DNA of 64,000 bases from Planctomycetota bacterium (GCA_016179685.1 JACPCR010000094.1:1-64000), one strand, 5' to 3'. Shown: positions 30,301-39,395, counted from the stretch's first letter. The notes: generated by a model from the letters alone, not told the origin. Translations and numbers: made by a program.

Positions 30301-33300
30301 CAACGTGAGCATTCCCCGCGACCAGCTTACCGTGTTCAGTGGCGTCAGCGGGTCCGGCAAGTCCTCCCTGGCCCTCGATACGATCTATGCCGAGGGTCAG
30401 AGGCGCTACGTGGAATCCCTCTCCGCCTATGCCCGCCAATTCCTCGGCCAGATGCCCAAGCCCAAGGTCGAAAGCGTCTCTGGCCTTTCACCCGCCATCG
30501 CCATCGAGCAAAAGGCCCCGAGCAAGAATCCCCGGTCCACCGTCGGCACGGTCACGGAAATCTACGAATACCTCCGCGTCCTCTGGGCCCGACTGGGCCG
30601 GCCTCATTGCACCGGCTGCGGATCGGAGGTCAGCACCCAGACCAGCGGGCAGATCGTCAGCCGCATCCTGTCGCTCCCGCCGGGCACTCGTTGCCACGTG
30701 CTGGCGCCCGTCGAGCCGCGGGACAACGAGGACTATGAAGGACTCCTCCGCCGGGCGAACCGCGAGGGGTATCCCCGGGCGCGGGTCGATGGACAGGTCG
30801 TCGATCTCGGGGCGGGCGTCGCGGTGGACCGCCGGCGCAAGCACCGCGTCGAGATTCTTCTGGACCGCCTCACGGTGCAGGAGGAGGCCGCGGCGCGGCT
30901 GGCCGGATCGGTGGAGGCCGCCCTCGAGCTGGGCGGCGGCGTACTGCTCGTCCAGCGCCTGGATTCCGGCGAGGACATCCGTTTCAGTCAGTTTCGGAGC
31001 TGCCCGTCGTGCGGGACGAGCTTCGAGGACCTCACGCCCCGGCATTTTGCCTTCAACACGCCTCTCGGCTGGTGCGCGGCCTGCGAAGGCCTCGGCGTCC
31101 AGCGCGGCGCCCACCCGGGCCTCATCGTGCCCGATCCGCGATGGAGCGTGCGGCAGGGAGCGATTACCCTCTGGGGCCCCATCGGTGACAACGACTTCGG
31201 ACGCCTCATCCAGGCCGTGGCGAAGTACGCCGGGTTCAGCCTGGACACACCGTTCCGCGGCCTCGATCCCGCCCATCAGCGGGCCCTCTTCTTCGGACTC
31301 GGCGACGCCTGGATCGAAGCGCACCGCGGCCTCCGGGTCCGCTTCCTCGGCCTCTTCCCCTCGCTCGATGCTTGCACCCGCCATTCCTGGGCGTTCCGCA
31401 GGGCCTTCGAGGACCTGGTGACGGACGTGCCCTGCCACGCATGCGGTGGCGGCCGCATCCGGCCCGATGCCGCCGCCGTCCGCTTCCAGGGCAGGACCCT
31501 GCCCGAACTGTGTCGTCTCCCCATCGGCGCGGCCTCGGCCTTCTTCTCCGCTCTTCCGCTTCCCGAACGCGAGCAGAGGATCGCCGGTGAGGTCCTCCGC
31601 GAAATCACCCACCGCCTCCGCTTCCTCGTCGACGTCGGGCTCGACTACCTGACGCTCGACCGCGCCGCCCCGAGCCTTTCCGGCGGCGAGGCCCAGCGCA
31701 TCCGGCTCGCCAGCCAGATCGGCAGCGGCCTCACGGGCGTCCTTTACGTGCTCGATGAGCCAACCATCGGCCTGCATCCCCGGGACAACCGCCGGCTTCT
31801 GGCCGCCCTCGAAAAGCTTCGGGACCTGGGCAACACGCTCATTGTCGTCGAACACGACCGAGAGACCCTCGAACGCGCGGACCACATCCTGGACTTCGGA
31901 CCCGAGGCGGGCGAAAAAGGCGGCCACGTCGTCGGCCAGGGAAATCCGGACCAGATTCGGCAGCAGCCCGCCTCCCTCACCGGGCAATACCTTGCGGGTC
32001 AGCTCTCCATCGACGTCCCGACCAACCGCCGAGTCCCGGGCGAACGATTCCTCGAGGTGGTGCGTGCCCGGCACAACAACCTCAGGGACGTCACCGTCCG
32101 CTTCCCTCTCGGCCTCTTCATCGCCGTCACGGGCGTCAGCGGCTCGGGCAAGACATCCCTGGTCTTCGATGTCCTTTACCATCGGTCGGCGCGTGATCTG
32201 CACCGTGCCCGGACCGTGCCGGGCGCCCACGACGAGATTCGTGGCCTCCGGCATCTCAACAAGGTGATCTCCATCGACCAGAGCCCCATCGGGTTCTCCC
32301 CGCGCTCCGACCCCGCCACGTACGTCGGCGTCTTCGACGAAATCCGGGACCTCTACGCGGCCTTGCCTGAATCGAAGATGCGCGGCTACACTCCACGCCG
32401 CTTCAGCTTCAATCAGCGTGGTGGCCGCTGCGAGGCCTGCTGGGGCTACGGCGCGCGCCTCGTGGAAATGCACTTCCTTCCCGACGTCTGGATCGAGTGC
32501 GAGACCTGCCGCGGCAGCCGCTACAACCCGGAAACCCTCGCCGTCCGATTCAAGGGCAGGAGCATCGCCGACGTGCTCCGGATGAGCGTCCGCGAGGCGC
32601 TCGAGCATTTCCGCAATGTCCCGCGCATCCGGCGCATCCTGCAGACGCTCGACGACGTGGGACTCGGCTACCTTCGCCTGGGCCAGTCCGCCCCCACCCT
32701 TTCTGGCGGCGAAGCCCAGCGCGTCCGACTCGCCGCCGAGCTCGCCAGGCCCAGCACCGGCCGGACCCTCTACCTGCTCGATGAGCCCACCACCGGTTTG
32801 CACTTCGCCGACATCGCCAAGCTCCTCGCGGTGCTGAACCGCCTGGTAGACGCTGGCAACACGGTCGTTTTCATCGAGCACAACCTGGAGGTGATCAAGA
32901 CTGCCGATTGGATTCTTGACCTCGGGCCCGAAGGCGGAGACGCGGGCGGGCGCGTCGTCGCCCAGGGCGCGCCCGAGGACGTCGCTCTCGTCCCTGAAAG
33001 CCACACGGGCCGGCTTCTCCGCGAGGTCCTCGCCCGAAGCCGCCGTTTTCAGCGGCCCGTCTTTGACTTTGAGGCGCACCGCCAGGCCCTCGACCGCGTC
33101 GAGAAAGAGGAGGAGCTTTGCGCCCCCGCCGCCATGCCGTGGCAGGCGGACGGCCGCCAGTGGCATCTTCGGGACCGGCTGACCCGGCAGGGCGACAAGC
33201 CCCTGTGGGACCCCAAGGTGCTTGCCCGACCGGTGGAGCACATCCTGTCGGACCCCGATTTCGAAGCACACTGGGGTGACCGCGACGCCTTCTCGATCGG

Positions 33301-34075
33301 CCTGAAGGGCAAGCGCATGCCCTTCTTCATCGGGCACTCGACGGGCCGGCGCTGGGCGTTTTTCAAGGTCCGTATCCCTCGGAACTATTGCACCACGGAG
33401 GAGATCGCGAAACGCCTGGCGCTTCCAACATTCAACGATCTGCGAGGCTACCCCTGCTATGGCGATTGGGTGCGCGTCTGGAAGCGCACAGCAGGCAAGA
33501 CCTTTGATGAAGTCAGCGTCTGCCCCGCGGTCATCGGCGACGTGGATACGCCCGCGATGCGGCAATTCCTGGCCGCAGCCATGCAGGCCTTCAAGGAACG
33601 CTTCGGGTCCGGCGGCCGCGCCCGTGCCCGCGTCCCCCATCCCCTTTCCAACGCCAAGGCCAGGGCTCAGCACCTCCAGCGCAGGGAACGCCAGGGACAG
33701 CCCACGGCCTGGGAACCCGAGGCCATCCTCGCCTTCGAACGCCTCTCCGCTTCAAACGATTTCCTGGGTCAGGCGGATTGGTCCGACGATACTCGCATCC
33801 TGTTCCCCGTCCCGAAATGCAAGTGGCCATTCGCCGAGATCGATACGAGCTGGCCGGACCGCCTGGCGGTCACCCTGCGAGCCCCCAAAGGGGAGTTTCA
33901 GGAGAAAACACTCGCCCGAGCACTTGGCTTTGAATGCTGGATCGAGGACTGGCCCGATGCATTCGACCGCATCTGCCTATTCCCCCTCTCGCGCACCCAG
34001 GTCGAGTCCAGGCCGTTTCGGCACTTTCTTCGCCAGTATGCGCGAAGCTTCCGACGGTGGCAGGGCACACGTTGA
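27335..34075 (+). CDS. uvrA: Tandem double-length UvrA (excinuclease ABC subunit A) with extra C-terminal domain
   Basis: About 2246 aa from ATG 27335. Four Walker A (GVSGSGKSS, GVSGSGKSS, GVSGSGKSS, GVSGSGKTS), four LSGGEAQR(I/V) signatures, four Walker B (LDEPSIGLHP/TTGLHF/TIGLHP/TTGLHF); UvrA zinc-finger cysteines in both halves. Second half starts near 30251; unexplained extension from about 33047. Confidence 0.96.
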   Translation: MPESDILIRGARVHNLRNVSLSLPRNRLIVFTGVSGSGKSSLAFDTLFAEGQRRYVQSLSSYARQFLDQLEKPDVDFIGGLSPSISIEQKSAAHNPRSTVGTVTEVHDFLRVLFARIGTAHCIRCGQPIGAQTREEILARLLALPAGSRIQVLAPVARAQKGEYRDLFAAMRKQGFVRARVDGRPVELSEHLQLDRQMRHDVEIVVDRLVIRDGLRPRLAEAVDQALALAQGTLIASVEGQRDLLLSASYACAPCGLSYPEPTPQLFSFNSPQGMCPTCSGLGTQIDLCPDLMLVEPKKSIRDGAIDREVFQRSRWLLHLYEGAAQALGFRLDQPWNSLTDSQQRGFLYGTGDAHIDFIWRGRDHEWRHGGKFEGLIAMQMRRYGQSGERKRRAMEAFMRTSLCPECRGERLRPDARAVRVGGLNLPAVCRLTVGEAETFFRGLTLGPAQLRIAEDALKEIRGRLRFLMNVGLHYLTLDRSAPTLSGGEAQRIRMASQVGCGLVGVTYILDEPSIGLHPRDNAQLIQTLRELRDAGNTVIVVEHDEETIRAADHVVDFGPGPGVHGGHVVAAGKFQEIVSTPGSITAEFLDGQRAIPIPASRRQAGRNGWLTLTGARHNNLKNITVRIPLQSFTAVTGVSGSGKSSVVCDILWEALARDLNGARTFPGAYRSIRGTERLRKVVDIDQSPIGRTPRSNPATYVGVLDPIRDLLASLPEARVRGYRRGRFSFNVRGGRCEACEGHGCNRLEMDFLADVWVTCPVCSGRRFNRDTLAVRFKGRSIADLLDLDVQEALEHFENIPPIRSMLQTMADVGLGYLKLGQPSTTLSGGEAQRIKLAEQLVRPSSGGTLYILDEPTTGLHFADVEKLLQVLQRFVDAGNTVVVVEHNLEVVKCADYVIDLGPEGGEGGGRVVATGPPEAIALVPASYTGQALRRVLHASRPAPARGGPTERRPTAGQRKRASPTPAGRGRALTEIRILGASQHNLKHLNVSIPRDQLTVFSGVSGSGKSSLALDTIYAEGQRRYVESLSAYARQFLGQMPKPKVESVSGLSPAIAIEQKAPSKNPRSTVGTVTEIYEYLRVLWARLGRPHCTGCGSEVSTQTSGQIVSRILSLPPGTRCHVLAPVEPRDNEDYEGLLRRANREGYPRARVDGQVVDLGAGVAVDRRRKHRVEILLDRLTVQEEAAARLAGSVEAALELGGGVLLVQRLDSGEDIRFSQFRSCPSCGTSFEDLTPRHFAFNTPLGWCAACEGLGVQRGAHPGLIVPDPRWSVRQGAITLWGPIGDNDFGRLIQAVAKYAGFSLDTPFRGLDPAHQRALFFGLGDAWIEAHRGLRVRFLGLFPSLDACTRHSWAFRRAFEDLVTDVPCHACGGGRIRPDAAAVRFQGRTLPELCRLPIGAASAFFSALPLPEREQRIAGEVLREITHRLRFLVDVGLDYLTLDRAAPSLSGGEAQRIRLASQIGSGLTGVLYVLDEPTIGLHPRDNRRLLAALEKLRDLGNTLIVVEHDRETLERADHILDFGPEAGEKGGHVVGQGNPDQIRQQPASLTGQYLAGQLSIDVPTNRRVPGERFLEVVRARHNNLRDVTVRFPLGLFIAVTGVSGSGKTSLVFDVLYHRSARDLHRARTVPGAHDEIRGLRHLNKVISIDQSPIGFSPRSDPATYVGVFDEIRDLYAALPESKMRGYTPRRFSFNQRGGRCEACWGYGARLVEMHFLPDVWIECETCRGSRYNPETLAVRFKGRSIADVLRMSVREALEHFRNVPRIRRILQTLDDVGLGYLRLGQSAPTLSGGEAQRVRLAAELARPSTGRTLYLLDEPTTGLHFADIAKLLAVLNRLVDAGNTVVFIEHNLEVIKTADWILDLGPEGGDAGGRVVAQGAPEDVALVPESHTGRLLREVLARSRRFQRPVFDFEAHRQALDRVEKEEELCAPAAMPWQADGRQWHLRDRLTRQGDKPLWDPKVLARPVEHILSDPDFEAHWGDRDAFSIGLKGKRMPFFIGHSTGRRWAFFKVRIPRNYCTTEEIAKRLALPTFNDLRGYPCYGDWVRVWKRTAGKTFDEVSVCPAVIGDVDTPAMRQFLAAAMQAFKERFGSGGRARARVPHPLSNAKARAQHLQRRERQGQPTAWEPEAILAFERLSASNDFLGQADWSDDTRILFPVPKCKWPFAEIDTSWPDRLAVTLRAPKGEFQEKTLARALGFECWIEDWPDAFDRICLFPLSRTQVESRPFRHFLRQYARSFRRWQGTR

Positions 34076-34165
34076 AGCGGGCCCGAGGGATGCCCGAAAT
34101 GCAGCATCCCCGCCGCCCCGTGCCGCGAATCCAGAGGATGCATTTCCTTCCCAGGAAACTCAGGT

Positions 34166-35392
34166 ATGATCGAAATGGCGCTTGGCCAGGCACGGCGCTG
34201 GGTCGAACAATACGGCTCGCCCCTTTACCTCGTCTTCGAGACCCCCATCCGGGAACGCTTCCGGCGGTTGCGCCGTGCCTTCGACGGCCTCGGCATCCAG
34301 GCCGCCATTGCCTATTCGGTCAAGACCAACTCGCTCGCCGGCGTCTGCCGCATCCTCGCCGAGGAGAATGCCTGGGCGGACATCGTATCCGGCTTCGAAT
34401 TCGAGATCGCCTGCACCGCGGGTTTTTCTTCCAGCCGCCTCGTTTTCAACGGCCCCTACAAGACCGAGGCCGAACTGCGGGCGCTCCTGGGGCACGCTCG
34501 TGTCAATCTGGAAAACCGCGAGCAAATCGAGCGGGCCGACGCCATCGGACGGGAAAAAGGTATCAGGCTGCCTGTCGGACTCCGCATCCACATCCTGGCC
34601 GGCCGCCGGGCCTGGTCCCGCTTCGGCTTCTCCCTCGAGTCCGGAGAGGCGGCGGAGGCCATCGCTCTCACGCGTCGTCTGCCCGGGCTCGATCTCGCCG
34701 GACTCCACACGCACATCGGGACGAACCTTCCCGATCCTGCTGTATTCGAGAAAGCGGCCCGGACGCTCTGCGACCTGGCCGCACGGCTCAAAGCTGAGGG
34801 ATGCTCCATGCAATATCTCGACCTGGGCGGAGGCTTCGCGGCCCCCGGGACGCCGCCTCGGGACTGGGCCGGCGTCTGGTCCGTGCCGCCTCTCGAGGAG
34901 TTCGCGGCGGCCGTGTCCCGGCCCGTAGCCGAGGCCTTCCAGCCCGGGGAACGCCCCCTGCTCGTCATCGAGCCCGGCCGGGCCCTCGTCGCCGAGGCCG
35001 GCATCCTCCTCAGCACGGTGCACAGCCGCAGGCGCACGGGCGGCCGCCTTCAGGCCGTGCTCGACGCCGGCGTGAATCTTCTTCCCAGGGCTTGTCCGCT
35101 TCGCCACGCGGTGCTCAACCTCTCGCGGCCGGACGGCCCCAAGTCGGTGGTCGATCTCTGGGGCCCCCTGTGCATGCCCGAGGACTGCGTGGCCAGCGGC
35201 GTCGAGATGTCGGAGCCGCAGGCGGGCGACCTCCTGGCGATCGGGTCCGCTGGGGCGTACACGTTCAGCCTTTCCACACAGTTCAGCCGATTGCGCCCGT
35301 CGGTCTTGCTCGTGCCGCCCGAGGGTCCCCCGCGCCTCCTGCGCCGATCCGAGACCCCCGAGGACGTGCTGCGGCTGGAAATGAGAGATTGA
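34166..35392 (+). CDS. Diaminopimelate/ornithine-type PLP decarboxylase (LysA-like fold III)
   Basis: IAYSVKTNSLAGVCRILAEENAWADIVSGFEFEIA, GLHTHIGTNL, YLDLGGGFA, EPGRALVAEAG, DLWGPLCMPEDCVA. Confidence 0.85.
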   Translation: MIEMALGQARRWVEQYGSPLYLVFETPIRERFRRLRRAFDGLGIQAAIAYSVKTNSLAGVCRILAEENAWADIVSGFEFEIACTAGFSSSRLVFNGPYKTEAELRALLGHARVNLENREQIERADAIGREKGIRLPVGLRIHILAGRRAWSRFGFSLESGEAAEAIALTRRLPGLDLAGLHTHIGTNLPDPAVFEKAARTLCDLAARLKAEGCSMQYLDLGGGFAAPGTPPRDWAGVWSVPPLEEFAAAVSRPVAEAFQPGERPLLVIEPGRALVAEAGILLSTVHSRRRTGGRLQAVLDAGVNLLPRACPLRHAVLNLSRPDGPKSVVDLWGPLCMPEDCVASGVEMSEPQAGDLLAIGSAGAYTFSLSTQFSRLRPSVLLVPPEGPPRLLRRSETPEDVLRLEMRD

Positions 35393-35425
35393 GAGATTGA
35401 AAATTTGAGGGATGGGGAGATGGGA

Positions 35426-35505
35426 GGCCATTCTTCCGTAACTGAAACCTCCCGTTTCTTTCCATCACAACGAAACGAGTCCGCAAGCTTCGTACATCAC
35501 GCTCC
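35426..35505. repeat. 80-bp dispersed repeat, copy 2
   Basis: GGCCATTCTTCCGTAACTGAAACCTCCCGTTTCTTTCCATCACAACG...GCAAGCTTCGTACATCACGCTCC. Confidence 0.8.
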
Positions 35506-35852
35506 TCAGGAACAAAGTCTCATCTCCATAAGTTCGGGAAGGACGATCAGGTCATGTCCATGCGGTATGAATTCCGTAGCGGAACGCGTCAGCGTTCCGT
35601 CCGAGAGTTGAGATGTGAGGGTCCAGACGAAGCGCTGGCGCGCTTTGCTACGCCATTCGGGGCTGACACCCCGCGAGCGTAGGCGAAGCCTTCCCAAGTT
35701 TATCCCCCTGGGAGGGGCCTACGATTCCGGGCTTCGCCGAAGCGCTGACGCGCTTCGCAACGAAAACTTGTGAAGTGCTGAATCAAGATCGATAATAAAA
35801 TCAGGCGGGTCCGTCTCCCCGAACGGATTGAGAAGTTACGTTTTTCGAAAAA

Positions 35853-36245
35853 ATGAATGAATCACCGCGTGAAACATGGGCCGCTTATCTCGGAGGGGCC
35901 GTCACGATCATCCCCGCCATGATCGTGTCGGGATTCATGCCCAAGTGGAACATGCTTCCCTTCACGGGGTGGCTCGCCATTGCCACGGTCGGCGCGGGAA
36001 TCGCCGGGGCCATCGCCACGCCACGGTGGGCGCGCGGCGCTCTGGCCGGCGCTCTGGCCGGCGCCGGCGTCCTGCTGGGCATGTCGCTCTATGTCGCCCT
36101 GCGCGCCGCTCTCACCGGCAATAATACCTTCTTGAAGATCGAGCTCGGTATTGGCGCGGTCCTCGGCGCGGCGCCGGGCATGCTCCTTTTTACCCACTGG
36201 GCGCGCGTCAAGCCGGGTGAAGACGATGAAGAGGAAAGCGGCTGA
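35853..36245 (+). CDS. Small membrane protein of unknown function
   Basis: 130 aa, about four hydrophobic segments (GAVTIIPAMIVSGF..., LALAGAGVLLGMSLYVAL...). Confidence 0.5.
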   Translation: MNESPRETWAAYLGGAVTIIPAMIVSGFMPKWNMLPFTGWLAIATVGAGIAGAIATPRWARGALAGALAGAGVLLGMSLYVALRAALTGNNTFLKIELGIGAVLGAAPGMLLFTHWARVKPGEDDEEESG

Positions 36246-36350
36246 CCTGTGCCATCGATGGCCGTGCGTGTGGGAAGGGACTGCAACTTAAGGTGCGCTT
36301 CGGGGATGGCCGGTGGGAAAAATCATGAGCACGGCCACGGTTCGCCGGAC

Positions 36351-36378
36351 TTGGAACCTCTGGAACAGTCGCTAGAAT
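36351..36378 (+). promoter_or_regulatory. Putative sigma70-type promoter for TPR gene
   Basis: TTGGAA (36351-36356), 16 nt, TAGAAT (36373-36378). Confidence 0.5.
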
Positions 36379-36468
36379 AGCCTTTTTCACCGTCCGAGAC
36401 GGGGCGGTCTCACCGGCCCGGTTTCCGGACGCGGGATGAGATTTCATGCCCTTCGGGAGTGCGAAGCG

Positions 36469-37044
36469 ATGAAGAAAAGGCTCGCGGTCGTGAAGACCAG
36501 CGGAATCGTTGGTCTCGTCTTCTGGGCCTTCATGGCGGCCGGCGCCCGGGCCGAGGACGCCCCCTCTGCCGATGCGGCGAAGAAGAAGACGCGAGAGGCG
36601 ATTTCCATCGAAAAGGACAAACCGCCAACCTGGCGTGAGCGCTGGGCGAAAAGGCGTCAGGAAAAACGTGACTACCGGGTCCACTTCACCGAGGGTTTCC
36701 TGGCCCAGGAGGACGGCGATTACAAGAAGGCCATCCGGTCTTATGAGCGGGCCATCAAGTACAACCCTTCCTGCGCCTCCGCCTTCCTTTATCGAGGCTA
36801 CTGCCAGTATCGCCTGGGCGAGGTCGGAGACGCCATCCTTTCCTACCAGACGGCGATCCAGATGCAACCGGAGCTGAAGATGGCGTATTACCATCTCGGC
36901 GTGGCCTTGCACAGCCAGAGGCGCATGGAGGATGCCCGGGCCCAGATCGAGAAGCTGAAGGGAATGGATGAGGCCCTGGCGACGGACCTGGCCCAGGTCC
37001 TGGAAGGCGGGTCCGAGAGGCCCGGAAACGGCGGGAAACAGTGA
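36469..37044 (+). CDS. TPR-repeat exported protein
   Basis: N-terminal signal (MKKRLAVVKTSGIVGLVFWAFMAAGARAE), TPR-like YKKAIRSYERAIKYNPSCASAFLYRGYCQYRLGEVGDAILSYQTAIQMQPE. Confidence 0.8.
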   Translation: MKKRLAVVKTSGIVGLVFWAFMAAGARAEDAPSADAAKKKTREAISIEKDKPPTWRERWAKRRQEKRDYRVHFTEGFLAQEDGDYKKAIRSYERAIKYNPSCASAFLYRGYCQYRLGEVGDAILSYQTAIQMQPELKMAYYHLGVALHSQRRMEDARAQIEKLKGMDEALATDLAQVLEGGSERPGNGGKQ

Positions 37045-38069
37045 GCCTGTCTTCGGACTGCCTGGGGATACCGGAGCTGCGCGGGCTCATCCGGCGTCTG
37101 CCCCGCGTGTTCCTGGCGCACGTCCCGACCCCGCTGGACTATGCCGCGAGGCTTTCCCGGCATCTCGGCGTCCGGCTCTACATCAAGCGAGACGATGCGA
37201 CCGGCCTCGGCCTGGGCGGCAACAAGGTCCGGCAGCTCGAGTTCACGCTGGGCGAGGCGGTCCGGCGCGGCGCGGACTGCATCGTTCAAGGGGCCGCGGA
37301 GCAGTCCAACCATTGCCGCCAGGCCGCGGCCGCGGCCGCCCGCCTGGGACTCGATTGCTACCTGGTCCTCAGCGGGGATGCCCGCGGCGGCTCACGCCAG
37401 GGCAATCGGCTGCTGGACGAACTGTTCGGCGCCCGAATCGAACGGGTCGAGACCGACATGGGCCAGGGCATCCAGGAGGCCAAGAAGGCCGTGGCGCAGC
37501 GACTGCTCGCCGAGGGACGCCGACCCTACCTGATCGCTCCGCCGGACTCCCTGGGGCTCGGGGCCGTCGCCTTCGTCGATGCGTTTCTCGAGCTCATGGA
37601 ACAGGCCAGGGAGCAGGAGGTATCCCTCCAGCACCTCTTTGTCTGTTCCTGCGGGGCTACCGGCGGAGGACTGATCCTGGCCAACCGGTGTCTCGCCACC
37701 GGTCTCCGCATCCGATGTGTCTCGCCCATTCTCTGGGAGTGGCCGACGGACCAGCGGCTGGCCGAGGCGGCCAACACGGCCGCCCGAGTGCTCGGCCTCG
37801 ATACGCGGGTCACCCCCTCGGAAGTAGATTACACCAATGCCTTCGTCGGGCCCGGATACGGCATTCCCTCTTCCGAAGGATGCGAGGCCATGAGCCTGGC
37901 CGCCCGGCAGGAGGGCATCGTGCTCGACCCGATCTACACCGCCAAGGCCTTCGCCGCACTCGCCGCCGCGGTGCGCTCCGGCGAGGTCCCGCCCGGCTCG
38001 ACCGTCCTTTTCTGGCACACGGGAGGCTCGCCTGCCCTCTTCGCATTCCCCGATTCGGTCGGGGCTTGA
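37041..38069 (+). CDS. D-cysteine desulfhydrase/ACC deaminase-family PLP enzyme
   Basis: TPLDYAARLSRHLGVRLYIKRDDATGLGLGGNKVRQLEF, QGAAEQSNHCRQAAAAAARLGL, HTGGSPALFAF. GTGA overlap with the TPR gene. Confidence 0.9.
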   Translation: MSLSSDCLGIPELRGLIRRLPRVFLAHVPTPLDYAARLSRHLGVRLYIKRDDATGLGLGGNKVRQLEFTLGEAVRRGADCIVQGAAEQSNHCRQAAAAAARLGLDCYLVLSGDARGGSRQGNRLLDELFGARIERVETDMGQGIQEAKKAVAQRLLAEGRRPYLIAPPDSLGLGAVAFVDAFLELMEQAREQEVSLQHLFVCSCGATGGGLILANRCLATGLRIRCVSPILWEWPTDQRLAEAANTAARVLGLDTRVTPSEVDYTNAFVGPGYGIPSSEGCEAMSLAARQEGIVLDPIYTAKAFAALAAAVRSGEVPPGSTVLFWHTGGSPALFAFPDSVGA

Positions 38070-38093
38070 AATCAAAGGGCAAACTTGTTAGCC

Positions 38094-38141
38094 TAATAGA
38101 GGGGTGCGGAGGTGCATTCGCATTCCCGCACCCCTTTATTC
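38094..38141 (+). repeat. TAG-hairpin-like element, 48-bp class, just upstream of rpsU RBS
   Basis: TAATAGAGGGGTGCGGAGGTGC-ATTC-GCATTCCCGCACCCCTTTATTC; 17/22 Watson-Crick plus 3 G.U. Confidence 0.7.
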
Positions 38142-38155
38142 AAGGAGGTTGTCTC

Positions 38156-38368
38156 TTGATTCGGATTCAGGTTGAAAACCGGGACTCTTTTGAAGGCACG
38201 CTGAAGCGATTCCAGAAGACGTGCCAGCGGGAAGGTGTTCTCAGCGAGGCCAAGAAGCGCGAGTTCTTCGAGAAGCCCTGTGATATTCGTCGCCGGGAAG
38301 CGCGTGAGCGCTATCGCAATATCCGGCGCATCGAGAGGATGCGGGGACTCCGCCGGCGCAAGGGTTAA
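38156..38368 (+). CDS. rpsU: 30S ribosomal protein S21
   Basis: 70 aa, TTG start at 38156 after AAGGAGG: (M)IRIQVENRDSFEGTLKRFQKTCQREGVLSEAKKREFFEKPCDIRRREARERYRNIRRIERMRGLRRRKG. Hidden in the C-terminus of spurious ORF 36968..38368. Confidence 0.93.
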   Translation: MIRIQVENRDSFEGTLKRFQKTCQREGVLSEAKKREFFEKPCDIRRREARERYRNIRRIERMRGLRRRKG

Positions 38369-38472
38369 GCATCAAGGCTCGGAAAGGTGTCCGGTTTCAG
38401 GTTTCAGGATCGTTTCACACCTGGCCCGCTTGCGGCGGGACACCTATTCAAGTGTGGCCCCCAAGCGCCGAG

Positions 38473-38520
38473 TGGACGAGTTCGCAAGTGCACCCGCACT
38501 TTCGAACTCTTTTATTTTGC
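38473..38520 (+). repeat. TAG-hairpin element, 42-bp class (38473-38514), possibly doubling as rpsU terminator
   Basis: TGGACGAGTTCGCAAGTGC-ACCC-GCACTTTCGAACTCTTTTA followed by TTTTGC; T-rich 3' flank. Confidence 0.8.
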
Positions 38521-38549
38521 AAGCACTCCCGGTCCCACCGGATTGTCTC

Positions 38550-39370
38550 CATCGCCCCCTGTTGGCTTTCGCGCCCTGAACTTCGACCGGCCGCTCCACA
38601 TCTCGCATCGGGGGGGAGCGGGCTTGGGACCCGAAAACGCCCTGCCCACCTTGCGCCAGGCCGTCGAAGCCTATCGGACCGACGTCCTCGAGATAGACGT
38701 CCGAGCCACGTCGGACGGCGTCCTGGTGCTCCATCATGATCCCGGCGTTGAACGCGTGACCGACGGACACGGTCGTGTCAACGAGATGTCTTGGGCGGAA
38801 ATCCAGAAGCTGGACGCTGGATTCCAGTTCTCGCCCGACGGCGGCCGTACCCATCCTTTCCGGGGACAGGGCTACCGCATCCCCTCGCTTGCAGAGGTCT
38901 TCGAGGCCTTTCCAACCGTCCTTCTCCATATCGACGTCAAGCAGGCCAGGCCGCCCATCGTGAGCCGGGTGGTGGACCTCATCCGCCGCCGAGGCATGGG
39001 AGACCGGGTCTTTCTGGGGTCGACGAACGATCGGGTGGGCCGCAGCATCCGCCGTGCGGCCCCCGAGATCGCCACGTTTCCGGGCCGGTACGGCCTGTGG
39101 CGGCTCTATCTTTGCTACCGCTTGGGGTTTTTTCGCCTCTATCCGATCCGGGATGAGATCGTTTCCATCGTGCCGAACCTGGAAAACGGCCGGCCCGTGG
39201 TCACCCCTGAATTTGTGCGAGCCATCCACCAGCGGGGCCGAAAGCTGTTTGTCTTCGTCGTGGATGAGTCCGAGAAGCAGCGACAACTGCTCTCCTGGGG
39301 CGTCGATGGGATCATGACGGATTATCCTGACCGATTGAGGAAGACGATGGACGAGTTTCGGGTGTCCTGA
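38550..39370 (+). CDS. Glycerophosphodiester phosphodiesterase-family protein (start approximate)
   Basis: ISHRGGAGLGPENALPTLRQAVEAYRTDVLEIDVRATSDGVLVLHHDPGVERVTDGHG. The ORF-track start 38387 runs through an intergenic hairpin, so the true start is later (TTG/GTG, about 38550). Confidence 0.88.
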
Positions 39371-39395
39371 TGAGAACGTGAAGCACTTTCTCAAG

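Noticed and set aside
30488-33673. 1061-aa minus-strand ORF
   Set aside because: Antisense shadow of the uvrA second half; repetitive low-information composition.
36968-38155. N-terminal part of the 466-aa ORF 36968..38368
   Set aside because: Out-of-frame overlap with the D-cysteine desulfhydrase-like gene; only the last 70 codons (rpsU) are supported.
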